Shown here in pieces: positions 1 through 6,418 of a DNA stretch of 10,162 nucleotides. Origin of the DNA: Candidatus Peribacterales bacterium (lineage in GTDB: Bacteria; Patescibacteriota; Gracilibacteria; Peribacterales; Peribacteraceae); the NCBI GenBank assembly GCA_020059985.1, contig JAGVCI010000116.1:1-10162 (forward strand), written 5' to 3'. Within the stretch, counting starts at the first letter, position 1. Each line of letters starts with the position of its first letter. A program made the position numbers and the translations under genes. The notes below the pieces were generated by a model. The model was not told the DNA's origin. It was given only the letters and a program-made list of their open reading frames with translations, and made no database searches.

Positions 1-1
1 C

Positions 2-1024
2 AATCTGAAGTCGCTCCTCACCGCGAAGTGGGGGAAAGAGGAATACCGGATCGAGCCGAAATTCCGCGAGAAGGAGACGCTCTCTCTCCTCGAGCAGGGA
101 TTGGAGGATGTCTCATTCTCACGTCCGGTGAAGAGCCTCGCGTGGGGTGTGCCCGTACCTGATGACGAGGGACAGACGATGTACGTGTGGTGCGACGCGC
201 TCACCAATTATATTTCCGGGCTCGGGTACTTCACCGATCATGAGGAGAAGGAGTGGTGGGACAAAGCTGAGGTGACTCACGTCATCGGGAAAGATATCGC
301 GCGATTTCATGCCCTCATCTGGCCGTCGATGCTGCGCGCGGCCAAAGTGCGAATTCCCGATCGGCTCCTCATTCACGGGTTCCTCACCAGCGAAGGAGAG
401 AAGATGAGTAAGTCCCTCGGGAACGTGGTGAAGCCAGAAGAGGTTCTCGAGCACTTCGGTGGCAATCCAGATCCTCTGCGGTTCTATCTCTGTCACGAAG
501 TGCCTGTCGGCAATGACGGTGACTTCAGTTGGAAGCGACTCGATGAGATCTACGACGCGAAGCTCCGCAATCAATTGGGAAATCTCCTCAACCGCGTACT
601 CGTGATGCTCAATAAAGAGGGGGGTGCACTCGCAATGAAGAAACCTCTGAAGATGAGTGATGGATTTTGGAAGAAATACGACGTGCCATTCCAGAGTCAC
701 ACCCTCGATGCGATTCACGTGGCTATGGAATTGGTGACACTCGGAAACGGTCGCTTCAATGAGATACAACCATGGACGCTCGCGGGCGAAGAGCGCATCG
801 ACATCCTCTCCAATTTTGCGGAACTCCTCCGTCATATCGCGCTCATGCTTCTGCCGTTCATTCCGAATGCCGCTCAGCGGATCAGTGCACAGCTCAACGT
901 GCCGTACGCGGACACCATGCTCGAGAAGGATTTCGTAATCACCAAAGAGATGAAAGAGTGGGGGAGCCAGAAAGAATGGAAGACCGTGGGGACACCGGAG
1001 ATCCTCTTTGCACCGCTCGAATAA
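2..1024 (+). CDS. metG: Methionine--tRNA ligase (MetRS), 3' part, truncated by window edge
   Basis: This is the C-terminal 340 residues of a class Ia methionyl-tRNA synthetase, which charges tRNA-Met in the cytoplasm with methionine using ATP. The frame is open to the left edge, so the HIGH-motif half and any zinc knuckles lie outside the window. Visible landmarks are MYVWCDALTNYISGLGY and HVIGKDIARFH of the catalytic core, then the signature KMSKSLGN (codons from 401), then the helical anticodon-binding domain containing LRNQLGNLLNRV. The protein ends with PEILFAPLE, where the anticodon domain normally ends. The C-terminal tRNA-binding (OB-fold) dimerisation domain of longer MetRS proteins is therefore absent, a form common in compact genomes. 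The stop is TAA. A structured, gene-free stretch follows. The assignment is secure; only the N-terminus is unseen. Confidence 0.96.
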   Translation, partial: NLKSLLTAKWGKEEYRIEPKFREKETLSLLEQGLEDVSFSRPVKSLAWGVPVPDDEGQTMYVWCDALTNYISGLGYFTDHEEKEWWDKAEVTHVIGKDIARFHALIWPSMLRAAKVRIPDRLLIHGFLTSEGEKMSKSLGNVVKPEEVLEHFGGNPDPLRFYLCHEVPVGNDGDFSWKRLDEIYDAKLRNQLGNLLNRVLVMLNKEGGALAMKKPLKMSDGFWKKYDVPFQSHTLDAIHVAMELVTLGNGRFNEIQPWTLAGEERIDILSNFAELLRHIALMLLPFIPNAAQRISAQLNVPYADTMLEKDFVITKEMKEWGSQKEWKTVGTPEILFAPLE

Positions 1025-1032
1025 TTGGAAAC

Positions 1033-1110
1033 GGCTCGCGCGTAGAAAACGCGCTCTCGTTTTATAAAACAAAAGAAACGAGAGCAGGTTTTATACCTGC
1101 GGGCGAGCCA
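1033..1110 (+). other. Cloverleaf-like structured element behind metG
   Basis: This 78-base stretch starts eight bases after the metG stop. It closes with a perfect 7-bp outer stem (GGCTCGC 1033-1039 with GCGAGCC 1103-1109). Three hairpins lie inside: GCGT/ACGC near 1040-1052; a perfect 10-bp stem GCTCTCGTTT/AAACGAGAGC (1053-1062 with 1076-1085) with a 13-base loop; and GCAGG/CCTGC (1084-1088 with 1096-1100) with a 7-base loop TTTTATA. The stems at the two junctions share a few bases, so not every pair can form at once. The outline resembles a tRNA, but the middle stem is too long, the T-loop lacks TTCGA, and two extra bases precede the acceptor strand. It may be a structured 3' UTR, a small RNA or a decayed tRNA-like element. 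The pairing is seen directly; the function is unknown. Confidence 0.5.
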
Positions 1111-1111
1111 G

Positions 1112-1149
1112 TATTGGTGATCAGATGTCGTCTGAAAAGTGATCCAATA
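1112..1149 (+). other. Bulged hairpin downstream of metG
   Basis: TATTG (1112-1116) pairs with CAATA (1145-1149), and after a two-base bulge GATCA (1119-1123) pairs with TGATC (1140-1144). This gives ten base pairs around a 16-base loop. It directly follows the cloverleaf-like element, so 1033-1172 may be one folded transcript end. There is no T-run, so it is not a standard terminator by itself. Confidence 0.4.
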
Positions 1150-1153
1150 TCTT

Positions 1154-1174
1154 GAAAGGGAGCGCTCTTTTGTT
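1154..1174 (+). terminator. Possible intrinsic terminator of metG
   Basis: AAAGGG (1155-1160) can pair with CTCTTT (1165-1170), including one G-T pair, around a four-base loop, and TTTGTT follows. The stem is short and partly AT, so it is a weak terminator candidate. It is the only one in the gap after metG with a T-rich tail. The remainder of the gap, 1175-1260, shows nothing recognisable apart from the promoter-like end. Confidence 0.3.
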
Positions 1175-1262
1175 AAGCTCCTGAACAGCTCTCGACCCAT
1201 ATCAGAACATTGCGCGTCAAGAATCCGGCGAAGGGAGCATGATTATTTCTTTCCATTCTTTG

Positions 1263-1268
1263 TATGTT
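1263..1268 (+). promoter_or_regulatory. -10-like hexamer directly before the PUR-family gene
   Basis: TATGTT lies seven bases before the ATG at 1276, the distance at which transcription would begin at or beside the start codon. No convincing -35 box is seen. The alternative in-frame ATG at 1264 lies inside this hexamer, so if the hexamer is real, translation starts at 1276 on a nearly leaderless mRNA. Confidence 0.35.
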
Positions 1269-1275
1269 TGATCCT

Positions 1276-1566
1276 ATGTCCGAACTCACAGGAAGCCCGT
1301 CGAGTGATGAAGGTTCTATGAGTGCAGCGGCTCCTGCCCGACGTGGCGGAGGCGCGAGCGGCGGCCGCTTCGCCGACGAAGTGCACTCCATCACGATCCA
1401 TGCGCGCCAGCGCACGTTCTACATCGACCTGAAACAGTCGGGGAACGGCAAGTTCTTCAAGATCAGCGAGAAGTCTCGCGGCGGCCAGAAGACGACCATC
1501 ATGTTCGATGCGGAGGACCTCGATAAGTTTGTCGAGGCGCTCCAGGAGATGAAGGCGCACGTCTAA
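1276..1566 (+). CDS. PUR-family (PurA-like/DUF3276-type) DNA/RNA-binding protein
   Basis: This small protein of 96 residues has a low-complexity N-terminus (residues 1-34, rich in Ser, Ala, Gly and Arg, including ARRGGGASGGR) and one compact domain from about residue 35 to the end. The domain pattern, HARQRTFYIDLKQSGNGKFF then KISEKS, TTIMFDAEDLDKFVEAL, matches the bacterial PUR-alpha repeat. That repeat binds single-stranded DNA or RNA through a beta-sheet followed by a helix. A Gly/Arg-rich tail next to it fits nucleic-acid contact. Its cellular role is not established. The start at 1276 is preferred over 1264 because 1264 sits in the likely -10 box; the difference is four residues. It stands alone between metG and the convergent fmt, and a palindromic repeat begins a few bases after its TAA stop. 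Confidence 0.78.
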   Translation: MSELTGSPSSDEGSMSAAAPARRGGGASGGRFADEVHSITIHARQRTFYIDLKQSGNGKFFKISEKSRGGQKTTIMFDAEDLDKFVEALQEMKAHV

Positions 1567-1572
1567 GCGAAA

Positions 1573-1650
1573 CGATTTCGAGGAATTCGAAGATATCGAG
1601 GATAACGACGATCCTCGAATTCTTCGAAATCGTCGATTCCCTCGAAATCC
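1573..1650. repeat. Imperfect palindromic intergenic repeat, copy A
   Basis: This 78-base imperfect palindrome is built from TCGA, GAATTC and CGAGGA units and fills the gap between the PUR-family gene and the convergent fmt. The left arm begins GATTTCGAGG and the right arm ends CCTCGAAATC. Bases 1626-1646 are identical over 21 bases, in the same orientation, to 6389-6409 in copy B, and the core TCCTCGAATTCTTCGA (1612-1627) recurs inverted in copy B (6359-6374). In both places the repeat ends within ten bases of the stop codon of a minus-strand gene. It could fold into a long hairpin and act as a bidirectional terminator between fmt and the PUR gene, or be a small dispersed repeat (REP or MITE-like). 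The repeat is directly visible; its role is inferred. Confidence 0.75.
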
Positions 1651-1652
1651 TT

Positions 1653-2519
1653 TTACCTTCTTCCTCTCTTCCACTCAGCGGCAGTCATCGGCTTCTTTCC
1701 CGGTTCTTGCACAGTGACGAGGAAGAGTGTGGATCCTTTACACTCTACAGGGAGAGCTCCAGCTGTCTCCACGAGAGAGGTTTCGAGAATTTTCAGATCA
1801 GTGCTCTCGATATTCATGGTGACGCCTGGCCAGGGAACGAGCGCACGGACATGACGATCGATCTCTTCTGCGGTCATTGACGTGGGATTCACTATTCCCG
1901 TCTCGCGCTTCAGCTTGTGACAGATCGTGACATCTTTCTCATTCTGATCCTTCGGGTGGAGTGGGTGCTTCAGTGTATGTACGAGAAGGTCTGCGCCCAT
2001 CGTGGCCAATCGATCATGCAGCGTCTGCACTGTTTCCCGATCACGGATCTCCGTTTTCTCCTGCGCCAAGATCGGTCCGCTATCGAGCTTCTCTGCCATC
2101 TGCTGCACCGTGACGCCAGTCACGGAGTCTCCCTTCAAAATTGCGTGATGGATGGGAGACGCGCCGCGCCAGCGAGGAAGGAGAGATGCGTGCAGGTTCA
2201 CCGGTGCGATCTTTGGGAGCTCCAGGAGAGAACGCGAGAAGATCTGACCGTACGCGACAACGATCAAAAAATCCGGTCGAGACGATGAGAGTTTCTGTAC
2301 CTCGGCATTGATATCCTCCGGTTGCAGCATCGTGATCCCGTGCTTCTCCGCTGCGATCTTCACGGCAGGGGAACGCAACTCCTGCTTCCGTCCGACGGGC
2401 TTATCGGGCTGCGTGATGACGAGATCGACAGAAAACGCACTGTCCGCAATGAGCGCCTCTAAAGAGGGAACTGCGAAGTCTGGCGTGCCGCAGAAGATAA
2501 TGGAAATGGGACCAGGCAT
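1653..2519 (-). CDS. fmt: Methionyl-tRNA formyltransferase
   Basis: Fmt transfers a formyl group from 10-formyltetrahydrofolate to Met-tRNA of the initiator type, giving the fMet-tRNA that begins bacterial translation. The 288-residue protein opens with the Rossmann-like IIFCGTPDFAVPSLEAL. It carries the folate and catalytic signature VNLHASLLPRWRGASPI (about 107-123) with Asn108 and His110, and the third catalytic residue Asp146 in KLDSGPIL. The C-terminal OB-type domain (about 205-288) includes HVRALVPWPG, which contacts tRNA. It is somewhat shorter than the 315 residues of E. coli Fmt, with the trimming in the C-terminal domain. The ATG is preceded by no Shine-Dalgarno sequence but by TACAAT seven bases upstream. 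fmt is divergent from rbfA and convergent with the PUR gene. metG, the source of its substrate, lies nearby. Confidence 0.97.
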   Translation of the reverse strand: MPGPISIIFCGTPDFAVPSLEALIADSAFSVDLVITQPDKPVGRKQELRSPAVKIAAEKHGITMLQPEDINAEVQKLSSSRPDFLIVVAYGQIFSRSLLELPKIAPVNLHASLLPRWRGASPIHHAILKGDSVTGVTVQQMAEKLDSGPILAQEKTEIRDRETVQTLHDRLATMGADLLVHTLKHPLHPKDQNEKDVTICHKLKRETGIVNPTSMTAEEIDRHVRALVPWPGVTMNIESTDLKILETSLVETAGALPVECKGSTLFLVTVQEPGKKPMTAAEWKRGRR

Positions 2520-2526
2520 TGGGAGA

Positions 2527-2532
2527 ATTGTA
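2527..2532 (-). promoter_or_regulatory. -10 box of fmt
   Basis: On the minus strand TACAAT (one mismatch to TATAAT) ends seven bases before the fmt ATG. Transcription would start at or next to the start codon, predicting a leaderless or almost leaderless message. No good -35 hexamer is visible at 16-18 bases. Confidence 0.45.
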
Positions 2533-2544
2533 TCAGTATAAGTT

Positions 2545-2610
2545 GAGGAAACAGAAGAAGCAGAAGAGTCAGAAGATTATAGTTCTCTGATATGCTTCTT
2601 CTGTATCCTC
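2545..2610. repeat. Purine/pyrimidine inverted repeat between fmt and rbfA
   Basis: GAGGAAACAGAAGAAGCA (2545-2562) is matched at 17 of 18 positions by the reverse complement of 2593-2610, with a 30-base spacer. Further CTT-rich sequence runs on to about 2630. It occupies nearly the whole gap between the two divergent genes and would form a strong hairpin in an rbfA leader. The GAA-rich flavour recalls copies A and B of the palindromic repeat, but the sequence is different. It may be a regulatory hairpin or another dispersed repeat. The -10-like TATAGT (2578-2583), a possible rbfA promoter, lies in its loop. Confidence 0.55.
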
Positions 2611-2637
2611 TTTTTCCTTTGTTTCTTCTGAGTCGTT

Positions 2638-2946
2638 ATGTCCAAGCGTTCGAACATGTTGGCTTCCGTCGTCCGCGCCCTCGTGGCGCCGGTGCTGCCG
2701 GAGTGTCCGCCCGAGTGCGGGATGGTGAGCATCACCGAGGTGGAAGTCTCGGATGATTGTCTGTACGCGACAGTTTTTTTGAGCGCACTCAAAGAACCGG
2801 AGAAGGCGATCGCGTTTTTTGAGCATCATCGACGACATCTTCAGAGAAAAATGAGCACTGTGGAACGCAAACAACTGCCGATCTTGCGGTTCCGTATCGA
2901 TCCGCGCACCGAGAGAGGATCGCGCATCGAAAAACTTCTCTCTTAA
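2638..2946 (+). CDS. rbfA: Ribosome-binding factor A
   Basis: RbfA is a small KH-fold protein that binds the 30S subunit near the 5' end of 16S rRNA and assists late maturation and cold adaptation. The 102-residue product has the family layout: an N-terminal helix (MSKRSNMLASVVRALVAPVL), then GMVSITEVEVSDDCLYATVFLSAL, a middle helix with FFEHHRRHLQRKM, and the closing LPILRFRIDPRTERGSRIEKLL, which matches the usual PELRF...D...RG.R...L ending. It lacks the C-terminal extension of longer RbfA proteins. Unusual are two cysteines in PECPPECG just before the first strand. No Shine-Dalgarno is seen before the ATG. In many bacteria rbfA stands beside nrnA and truB in the infB operon; here the rbfA-nrnA pair is kept without infB in view. 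Confidence 0.93.
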   Translation: MSKRSNMLASVVRALVAPVLPECPPECGMVSITEVEVSDDCLYATVFLSALKEPEKAIAFFEHHRRHLQRKMSTVERKQLPILRFRIDPRTERGSRIEKLLS

Positions 2947-3030
2947 AGTCGTCTCGCGTGCACGTTTTGCACACTCACATATTCAAATCGATACACCACG
3001 TAGTTCTCTGATCCCGTGCAATCTCATTGC

Positions 3031-3060
3031 TTTGCTGCACTCGTCGCGCGTACGTAGAAT
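3031..3060 (+). promoter_or_regulatory. Probable promoter of the nrnA-like gene
   Basis: TTTGCT (3031-3036) and TAGAAT (3055-3060) are 18 bases apart, with the -10 ending 15 bases before the ATG at 3076. The predicted leader is about nine bases and has no Shine-Dalgarno sequence. The rest of the 129-base gap after rbfA holds only a weak 5-bp hairpin, GTGCA/TGCAC, at 2958-2972. Confidence 0.4.
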
Positions 3061-3075
3061 TTATCCCTTATACGT

Positions 3076-4074
3076 ATGACAGTGACGAAAGCTGATACCG
3101 CGCGAGTCGACAGTCTCATCCGAGACGCCGGTCGCGTCGTCTGCGTCTGTCACCGTGGTCCCGATGGAGACGCAGTGGGTTCGCTCCTCGGACTGGGGCT
3201 TCTTCTGCGCAATACATTTCCAGAGAAAACGATCGTGCTCCTGTGTACGGATCCTATCCCCACGCCGTTTCACTTCTTGCCGTCCTCTGCGGGGATCGTC
3301 GAGGAATACGACTTCCAGCAGGGAGATATGCTCATCTTTGTGGATACCGCGGAGCCGAAACTGACTGGGCTCCTCGATGAGCATCCAGAGATCTTCACGA
3401 AGGCATTTCGTTCTATCGTGATCGATCATCACCCAACAAACAGTCTCTACGCGACGCACAACGTGATCGATTCCGAGGCGTCGTCGACGTGCGAGATCAT
3501 CGTGACGATCGCCGATCAACTGGGATGGAACATCGACCCCGATATCGCCACGTGTTTACTTACGGGCGTGTATACAGATACGGGTGGACTCCTGCACAGT
3601 AACACCTCATCGGAGGTGTACCGCACGGTTGCCCGGCTTCTGCGCAGTGGTGCGCGTCAGCAGGATATGGTGCGCGCGATCTTCCGTACGGCGAAACTTT
3701 CGACATTGAAGCTCTGGGGTCGCGTGCTTGAGAAGATCTCGGTGACGCCCGAGGGCGGAGCGGTGAGCGCGGTCACCGAGGGCGACTTCCGTGCGTCTGG
3801 CGCTGATTACACCGAACTCACCGGGGCGATCGATTACGTGAATGCGGTCCCGGGCATGCGCTTCTCCATGATCCTCTCGGAGCGTGGGGGAACGGTGAAA
3901 GGGTCACTCAGGACACTCCGTGATGACGTCGACGTCTCTGCGATGGCAGGGCGCTTCTCGGGCGGTGGGCACAAGAAAGCAGCGGGCTTCTCCATCCCGG
4001 GGAAACTCCAGCCCGAGGTGCGCTGGAAAGTCGTGGAAGAACAGAACGAAGAGTTGGACGTGAGTGGGGCGTAA
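3076..4074 (+). CDS. nrnA: DHH/DHHA1 phosphoesterase, NrnA-like (nanoRNase / pAp phosphatase)
   Basis: This 332-residue cytoplasmic DHH-family phosphoesterase probably degrades di- to short oligoribonucleotides and may dephosphorylate 3'-phosphoadenosine 5'-phosphate. All metal-binding motifs are present in order: CHRGPDGDAVGS (His26, Asp30, Asp32), FVDTAEP (Asp90), the name-giving IDHHPTN (Asp117-His118-His119), and YTDTGG (Asp168). The C-terminal DHHA1 domain carries the substrate-binding glycine loop FSGGGHKKAAGF (295-306). The length is close to the usual 310-330 residues. It follows rbfA on the same strand, a pairing known from many genomes, but a 129-base gap with its own promoter-like boxes suggests partly independent transcription. 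Its TAA stop is one base away from the stop of the convergent VirB4-like gene. The family is certain; the exact substrate is inferred. Confidence 0.9.
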   Translation: MTVTKADTARVDSLIRDAGRVVCVCHRGPDGDAVGSLLGLGLLLRNTFPEKTIVLLCTDPIPTPFHFLPSSAGIVEEYDFQQGDMLIFVDTAEPKLTGLLDEHPEIFTKAFRSIVIDHHPTNSLYATHNVIDSEASSTCEIIVTIADQLGWNIDPDIATCLLTGVYTDTGGLLHSNTSSEVYRTVARLLRSGARQQDMVRAIFRTAKLSTLKLWGRVLEKISVTPEGGAVSAVTEGDFRASGADYTELTGAIDYVNAVPGMRFSMILSERGGTVKGSLRTLRDDVDVSAMAGRFSGGGHKKAAGFSIPGKLQPEVRWKVVEEQNEELDVSGA

Positions 4075-4075
4075 G

Positions 4076-6253
4076 TTACGCCTTTGGTTCATCCTTCTTC
4101 TCGTCTGGCTTCTTCGGTGTTGCCTGTTCGAGCGTCGCGTTTTTGAGTGCCTGGTCCGTTGGAGGCGTGTAGGTCGGCTTCGGGGTCTCTGGCTTCTCTT
4201 CGATCTTCGGCGATGCTTCCATTTTTGGATCCTCAGATTTTGCTTCGGCCTTCGGAGCCACCTCCATTTTTGGAGTTTCAGGTTTCTTCACCTCTTCCTT
4301 TGGAGTCACGGGAGCTGTCTCTTTGGACTTGTCCGTCATGGCTGCCTGGTGTTTGCGCTTCGCAATGTCCTCCGGCTTCGTCGTGATGATGTGGTCCTCC
4401 TGCGGACTCGCGACGACTTGGATAGCGACGTGGCGGTTCCCGGCGAAGAAGAGACCCTGCCCGACTTTGGAGTTGAGGAGCAGATACTTCTCTCCGTCGG
4501 TGAGGTAGAAAATCTTTTGAAGATTGTCGACAGCGGTCGGTGACTGTTTGAGAAGTACTTGGAGAGAGGCGTTCGTAATGATCGGTTTGCCGTACGGGGA
4601 GTTGATGAAGTCCTCTACGTCTTGTGTGATCGTTGTGACGCCCAGGTAGTACTTACGCGCACGCTTGATGAGTCCGTAGAGGAAGCGCGCGGAGTCCTCG
4701 TGTTGGACCAAGTTCCATGCTTCGTCGATGACGAGCATACGCTTCTTAAACTCTGCGCGGATGCGGTTCCAGATCAGGTTGATCACGATGTACATCGCGA
4801 TCGGGCGCATCTGATCTTCGAGGTCGCGGATCTGGAAGACGACCATCTGGTTATTCAGTTCCACGTTCGTGTGTCGGTCGAAGAGTCCGGCGAAGCTTCC
4901 CGATGTGTACTTCGAGAGCGTGCGCGCCATGTTCTCTCCGCCTTCAGTGGTCTCGAGCACGTCCACGAGATCGTGGAGTGTCGGCGGCTCCTTCTCGGCC
5001 GGGTTCACGGTCTCGAGGGTGATGCCTTTGAGTGCGTAGGTATCGAGGATCGCCTTGTCGAGGATTCCATCTTCGGACGGCGTGAGCGTTCCGAGCATCA
5101 GCTTGAAGAGTCCGTGGAGGTTGATGACCGCTGCACGCAGCACTTCGCCGATTTCCGCTTCCTCTCCGCGGACCGCTTTCGGCAGGTCGAACGGGTTGAT
5201 ACGGAACGAGCTCTGGAGCGAGATCGGGATGTAGGTTCCACCGACCGTGTCGCAGAGTTCGCGGTATTCGTTTTCTGGGTCGACCACGTAGACGTCGGTT
5301 CCAAACATCAGTGAGCGGAGGATCTCCAGTTTCACGGTGTACGATTTGCCTGCTCCGGATGTCGCGAAGACGTTCGCGTTGGCATTCGGAAGATCGAAGC
5401 GGTCGAAGATGACGAGTGAGTCGTTGTGGCGGTTAATTCCGTACAAGATTCCATGGTCATCCGTGAGGTCCGAGCTCGAGAACGGGAAGCACGCGGAGAG
5501 GGGAGACGTGTTCATGTTTCGGTTGATCTCCAGTTCGTCGAGACCGAACGGCATTGTGGAGATCCATCCGTGTTCCATCTGCATGAACGCAGGCTTCGTG
5601 AGCACCAGTTTCCCACCGAGCATCGCTTCGACGTCGGTTTCCAATTTCTTCAGTTTCTCTTCATCATCACTGTAGATCGTCACGTAGAGACCCAACTGGA
5701 AGAGTTTCTCGCGTCCACGAGCGAGGAGGTCGCGGAGTTCCTCAGCGTCCTGGAGAGCAGCCTCGAGCGCCGGGTCGCGGACGATGCCACGTTGCTCGAG
5801 CATGCGAACGGACGAACGCATCTCCGTCACTTTCTTCTTGAGCATCTTCATGATCGCTCGGTTCGATGCAGGGTAGATGAACTGCGAGATGTTCATGTGT
5901 GCGTCAAAGTTGATGAGCTCCGAGAGCCAGTTCGGGTAGATGTAGTTCGGCCAGTTCATGGCGTAGAGCGTCCGTGCGTGAAGGTCGTTCAAGAGCAGTT
6001 CCGTCGGTTTCACCTCCATACCAGCCGGCGAGATCAAGTCGAGCGTTTTCTGGAGCCCCTCTTCGTACGAGTGGATCGCCGTTCGCTCTTCCTCGGACAG
6101 CGCGCGGTTCTCGATAGACTTACTTTTTTCGAGTGTCCGTTCGAAGCGCACGTTGAGGCCGAGGAGCTCGTCGATGGCTGCGAGGAGCACCCGCGCCAGT
6201 TTCACTTGGTCAGTACCCGCAGCCGCTGAATTTGGTGTAAGAGATGATGCCAT
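4076..6253 (-). CDS. VirB4-like type IV secretion/conjugation ATPase
   Basis: This 725-residue AAA-type ATPase of the VirB4/TraC/TrbE group energises DNA or protein transfer and pilus assembly at the inner face of the membrane. Residues about 98-140 (NWPNYIYPNWLSELINFDAHM) match the N-terminal VirB4 domain, followed by a helical hairpin. The motor domain has Walker A ATSGAGKS (297-304), VYVVDPENEY, Walker B MLVIDEAW (506-513) and the TTITQDVEDF motif (540-549). No membrane segment is evident. From about residue 636 the protein turns into an 85-residue Lys/Pro/Glu-rich tail with loose repeats of PKMEVAPK/PKMEASPK and KPETPK, probably disordered. No partner genes (VirB6, VirB8, VirB10, VirD4) are in view, so it may serve an envelope or uptake machine rather than classic conjugation. 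The ATG is preceded by AAAGGA, the only Shine-Dalgarno-like site among these genes. Confidence 0.9.
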   Translation of the reverse strand: MASSLTPNSAAAGTDQVKLARVLLAAIDELLGLNVRFERTLEKSKSIENRALSEEERTAIHSYEEGLQKTLDLISPAGMEVKPTELLLNDLHARTLYAMNWPNYIYPNWLSELINFDAHMNISQFIYPASNRAIMKMLKKKVTEMRSSVRMLEQRGIVRDPALEAALQDAEELRDLLARGREKLFQLGLYVTIYSDDEEKLKKLETDVEAMLGGKLVLTKPAFMQMEHGWISTMPFGLDELEINRNMNTSPLSACFPFSSSDLTDDHGILYGINRHNDSLVIFDRFDLPNANANVFATSGAGKSYTVKLEILRSLMFGTDVYVVDPENEYRELCDTVGGTYIPISLQSSFRINPFDLPKAVRGEEAEIGEVLRAAVINLHGLFKLMLGTLTPSEDGILDKAILDTYALKGITLETVNPAEKEPPTLHDLVDVLETTEGGENMARTLSKYTSGSFAGLFDRHTNVELNNQMVVFQIRDLEDQMRPIAMYIVINLIWNRIRAEFKKRMLVIDEAWNLVQHEDSARFLYGLIKRARKYYLGVTTITQDVEDFINSPYGKPIITNASLQVLLKQSPTAVDNLQKIFYLTDGEKYLLLNSKVGQGLFFAGNRHVAIQVVASPQEDHIITTKPEDIAKRKHQAAMTDKSKETAPVTPKEEVKKPETPKMEVAPKAEAKSEDPKMEASPKIEEKPETPKPTYTPPTDQALKNATLEQATPKKPDEKKDEPKA

Positions 6254-6264
6254 GAAATCCTTTT

Positions 6265-6293
6265 ATTCTAGCAGAAAAACCCGATTCGGACAA
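6265..6293 (-). promoter_or_regulatory. Promoter of the VirB4-like gene
   Basis: On the minus strand TTGTCC (6288-6293) and TAGAAT (6265-6270) are separated by exactly 17 bases, and TG precedes the -10 as in an extended -10 (TGCTAGAAT). The -10 ends 11 bases before the ATG, so the leader would be only a few bases. This is one of the two best promoters in the window and argues that the ATPase gene is transcribed independently of the lipoprotein upstream. Confidence 0.6.
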
Positions 6294-6335
6294 CGCAGGA
6301 ATTGGCCTAAAAGATGGTCAATTTGGGTCTATTTC

Positions 6336-6413
6336 GGATTTCGACGAAATCGAAGAAATCGAAGAATTCGAGGACCCTCGTTATCGTTGAAATCGTCGAT
6401 TCCCTCGAAGTCC
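6336..6413. repeat. Imperfect palindromic intergenic repeat, copy B
   Basis: This is the second copy of the 78-base element seen at 1573-1650. It again consists of TCGA, GAATTC and CGAGGA units in two imperfect inverted arms (GGATTTCGACG at the left, CCTCGAAGTCC at the right). Bases 6389-6409 are identical to 1626-1646. It begins to read directly past the stop of the coiled-coil lipoprotein gene, as copy A does past fmt, so both copies have the same orientation relative to a minus-strand gene end. A terminator role for the lipoprotein transcript is plausible, as is a small dispersed repeat inserted at gene ends. Confidence 0.75.
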
Positions 6414-6418
6414 TTACA

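Noticed and set aside
119..1072. 317-residue open frame on the minus strand across metG
   Set aside because: It is antisense to a clear MetRS carrying KMSKS and other conserved motifs. Its translation shows no recognisable domain and reflects the codon pattern of the real gene.
1033..1110. A genuine tRNA gene
   Set aside because: The acceptor-like stem is perfect, but the T-loop TTTTATA lacks TTCGA, two unpaired bases precede the acceptor strand, and the middle stem is 10 bp with a 13-base loop instead of 5 bp and 7 bases.
1264..1275. Start of the PUR-family gene at the first ATG
   Set aside because: This ATG lies inside the likely -10 hexamer TATGTT, and the ATG at 1276 has the same -10 spacing as fmt and the lipoprotein gene. 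The two starts differ by only four residues, so this is a preference and not proof.
4559..6229. Two long plus-strand open frames (251 and 267 residues) opposite the VirB4-like gene
   Set aside because: The minus strand encodes a complete ATPase with Walker A and B motifs. The plus-strand translations are rich in Arg, Glu, Val and His without domain features, typical of antisense shadows.
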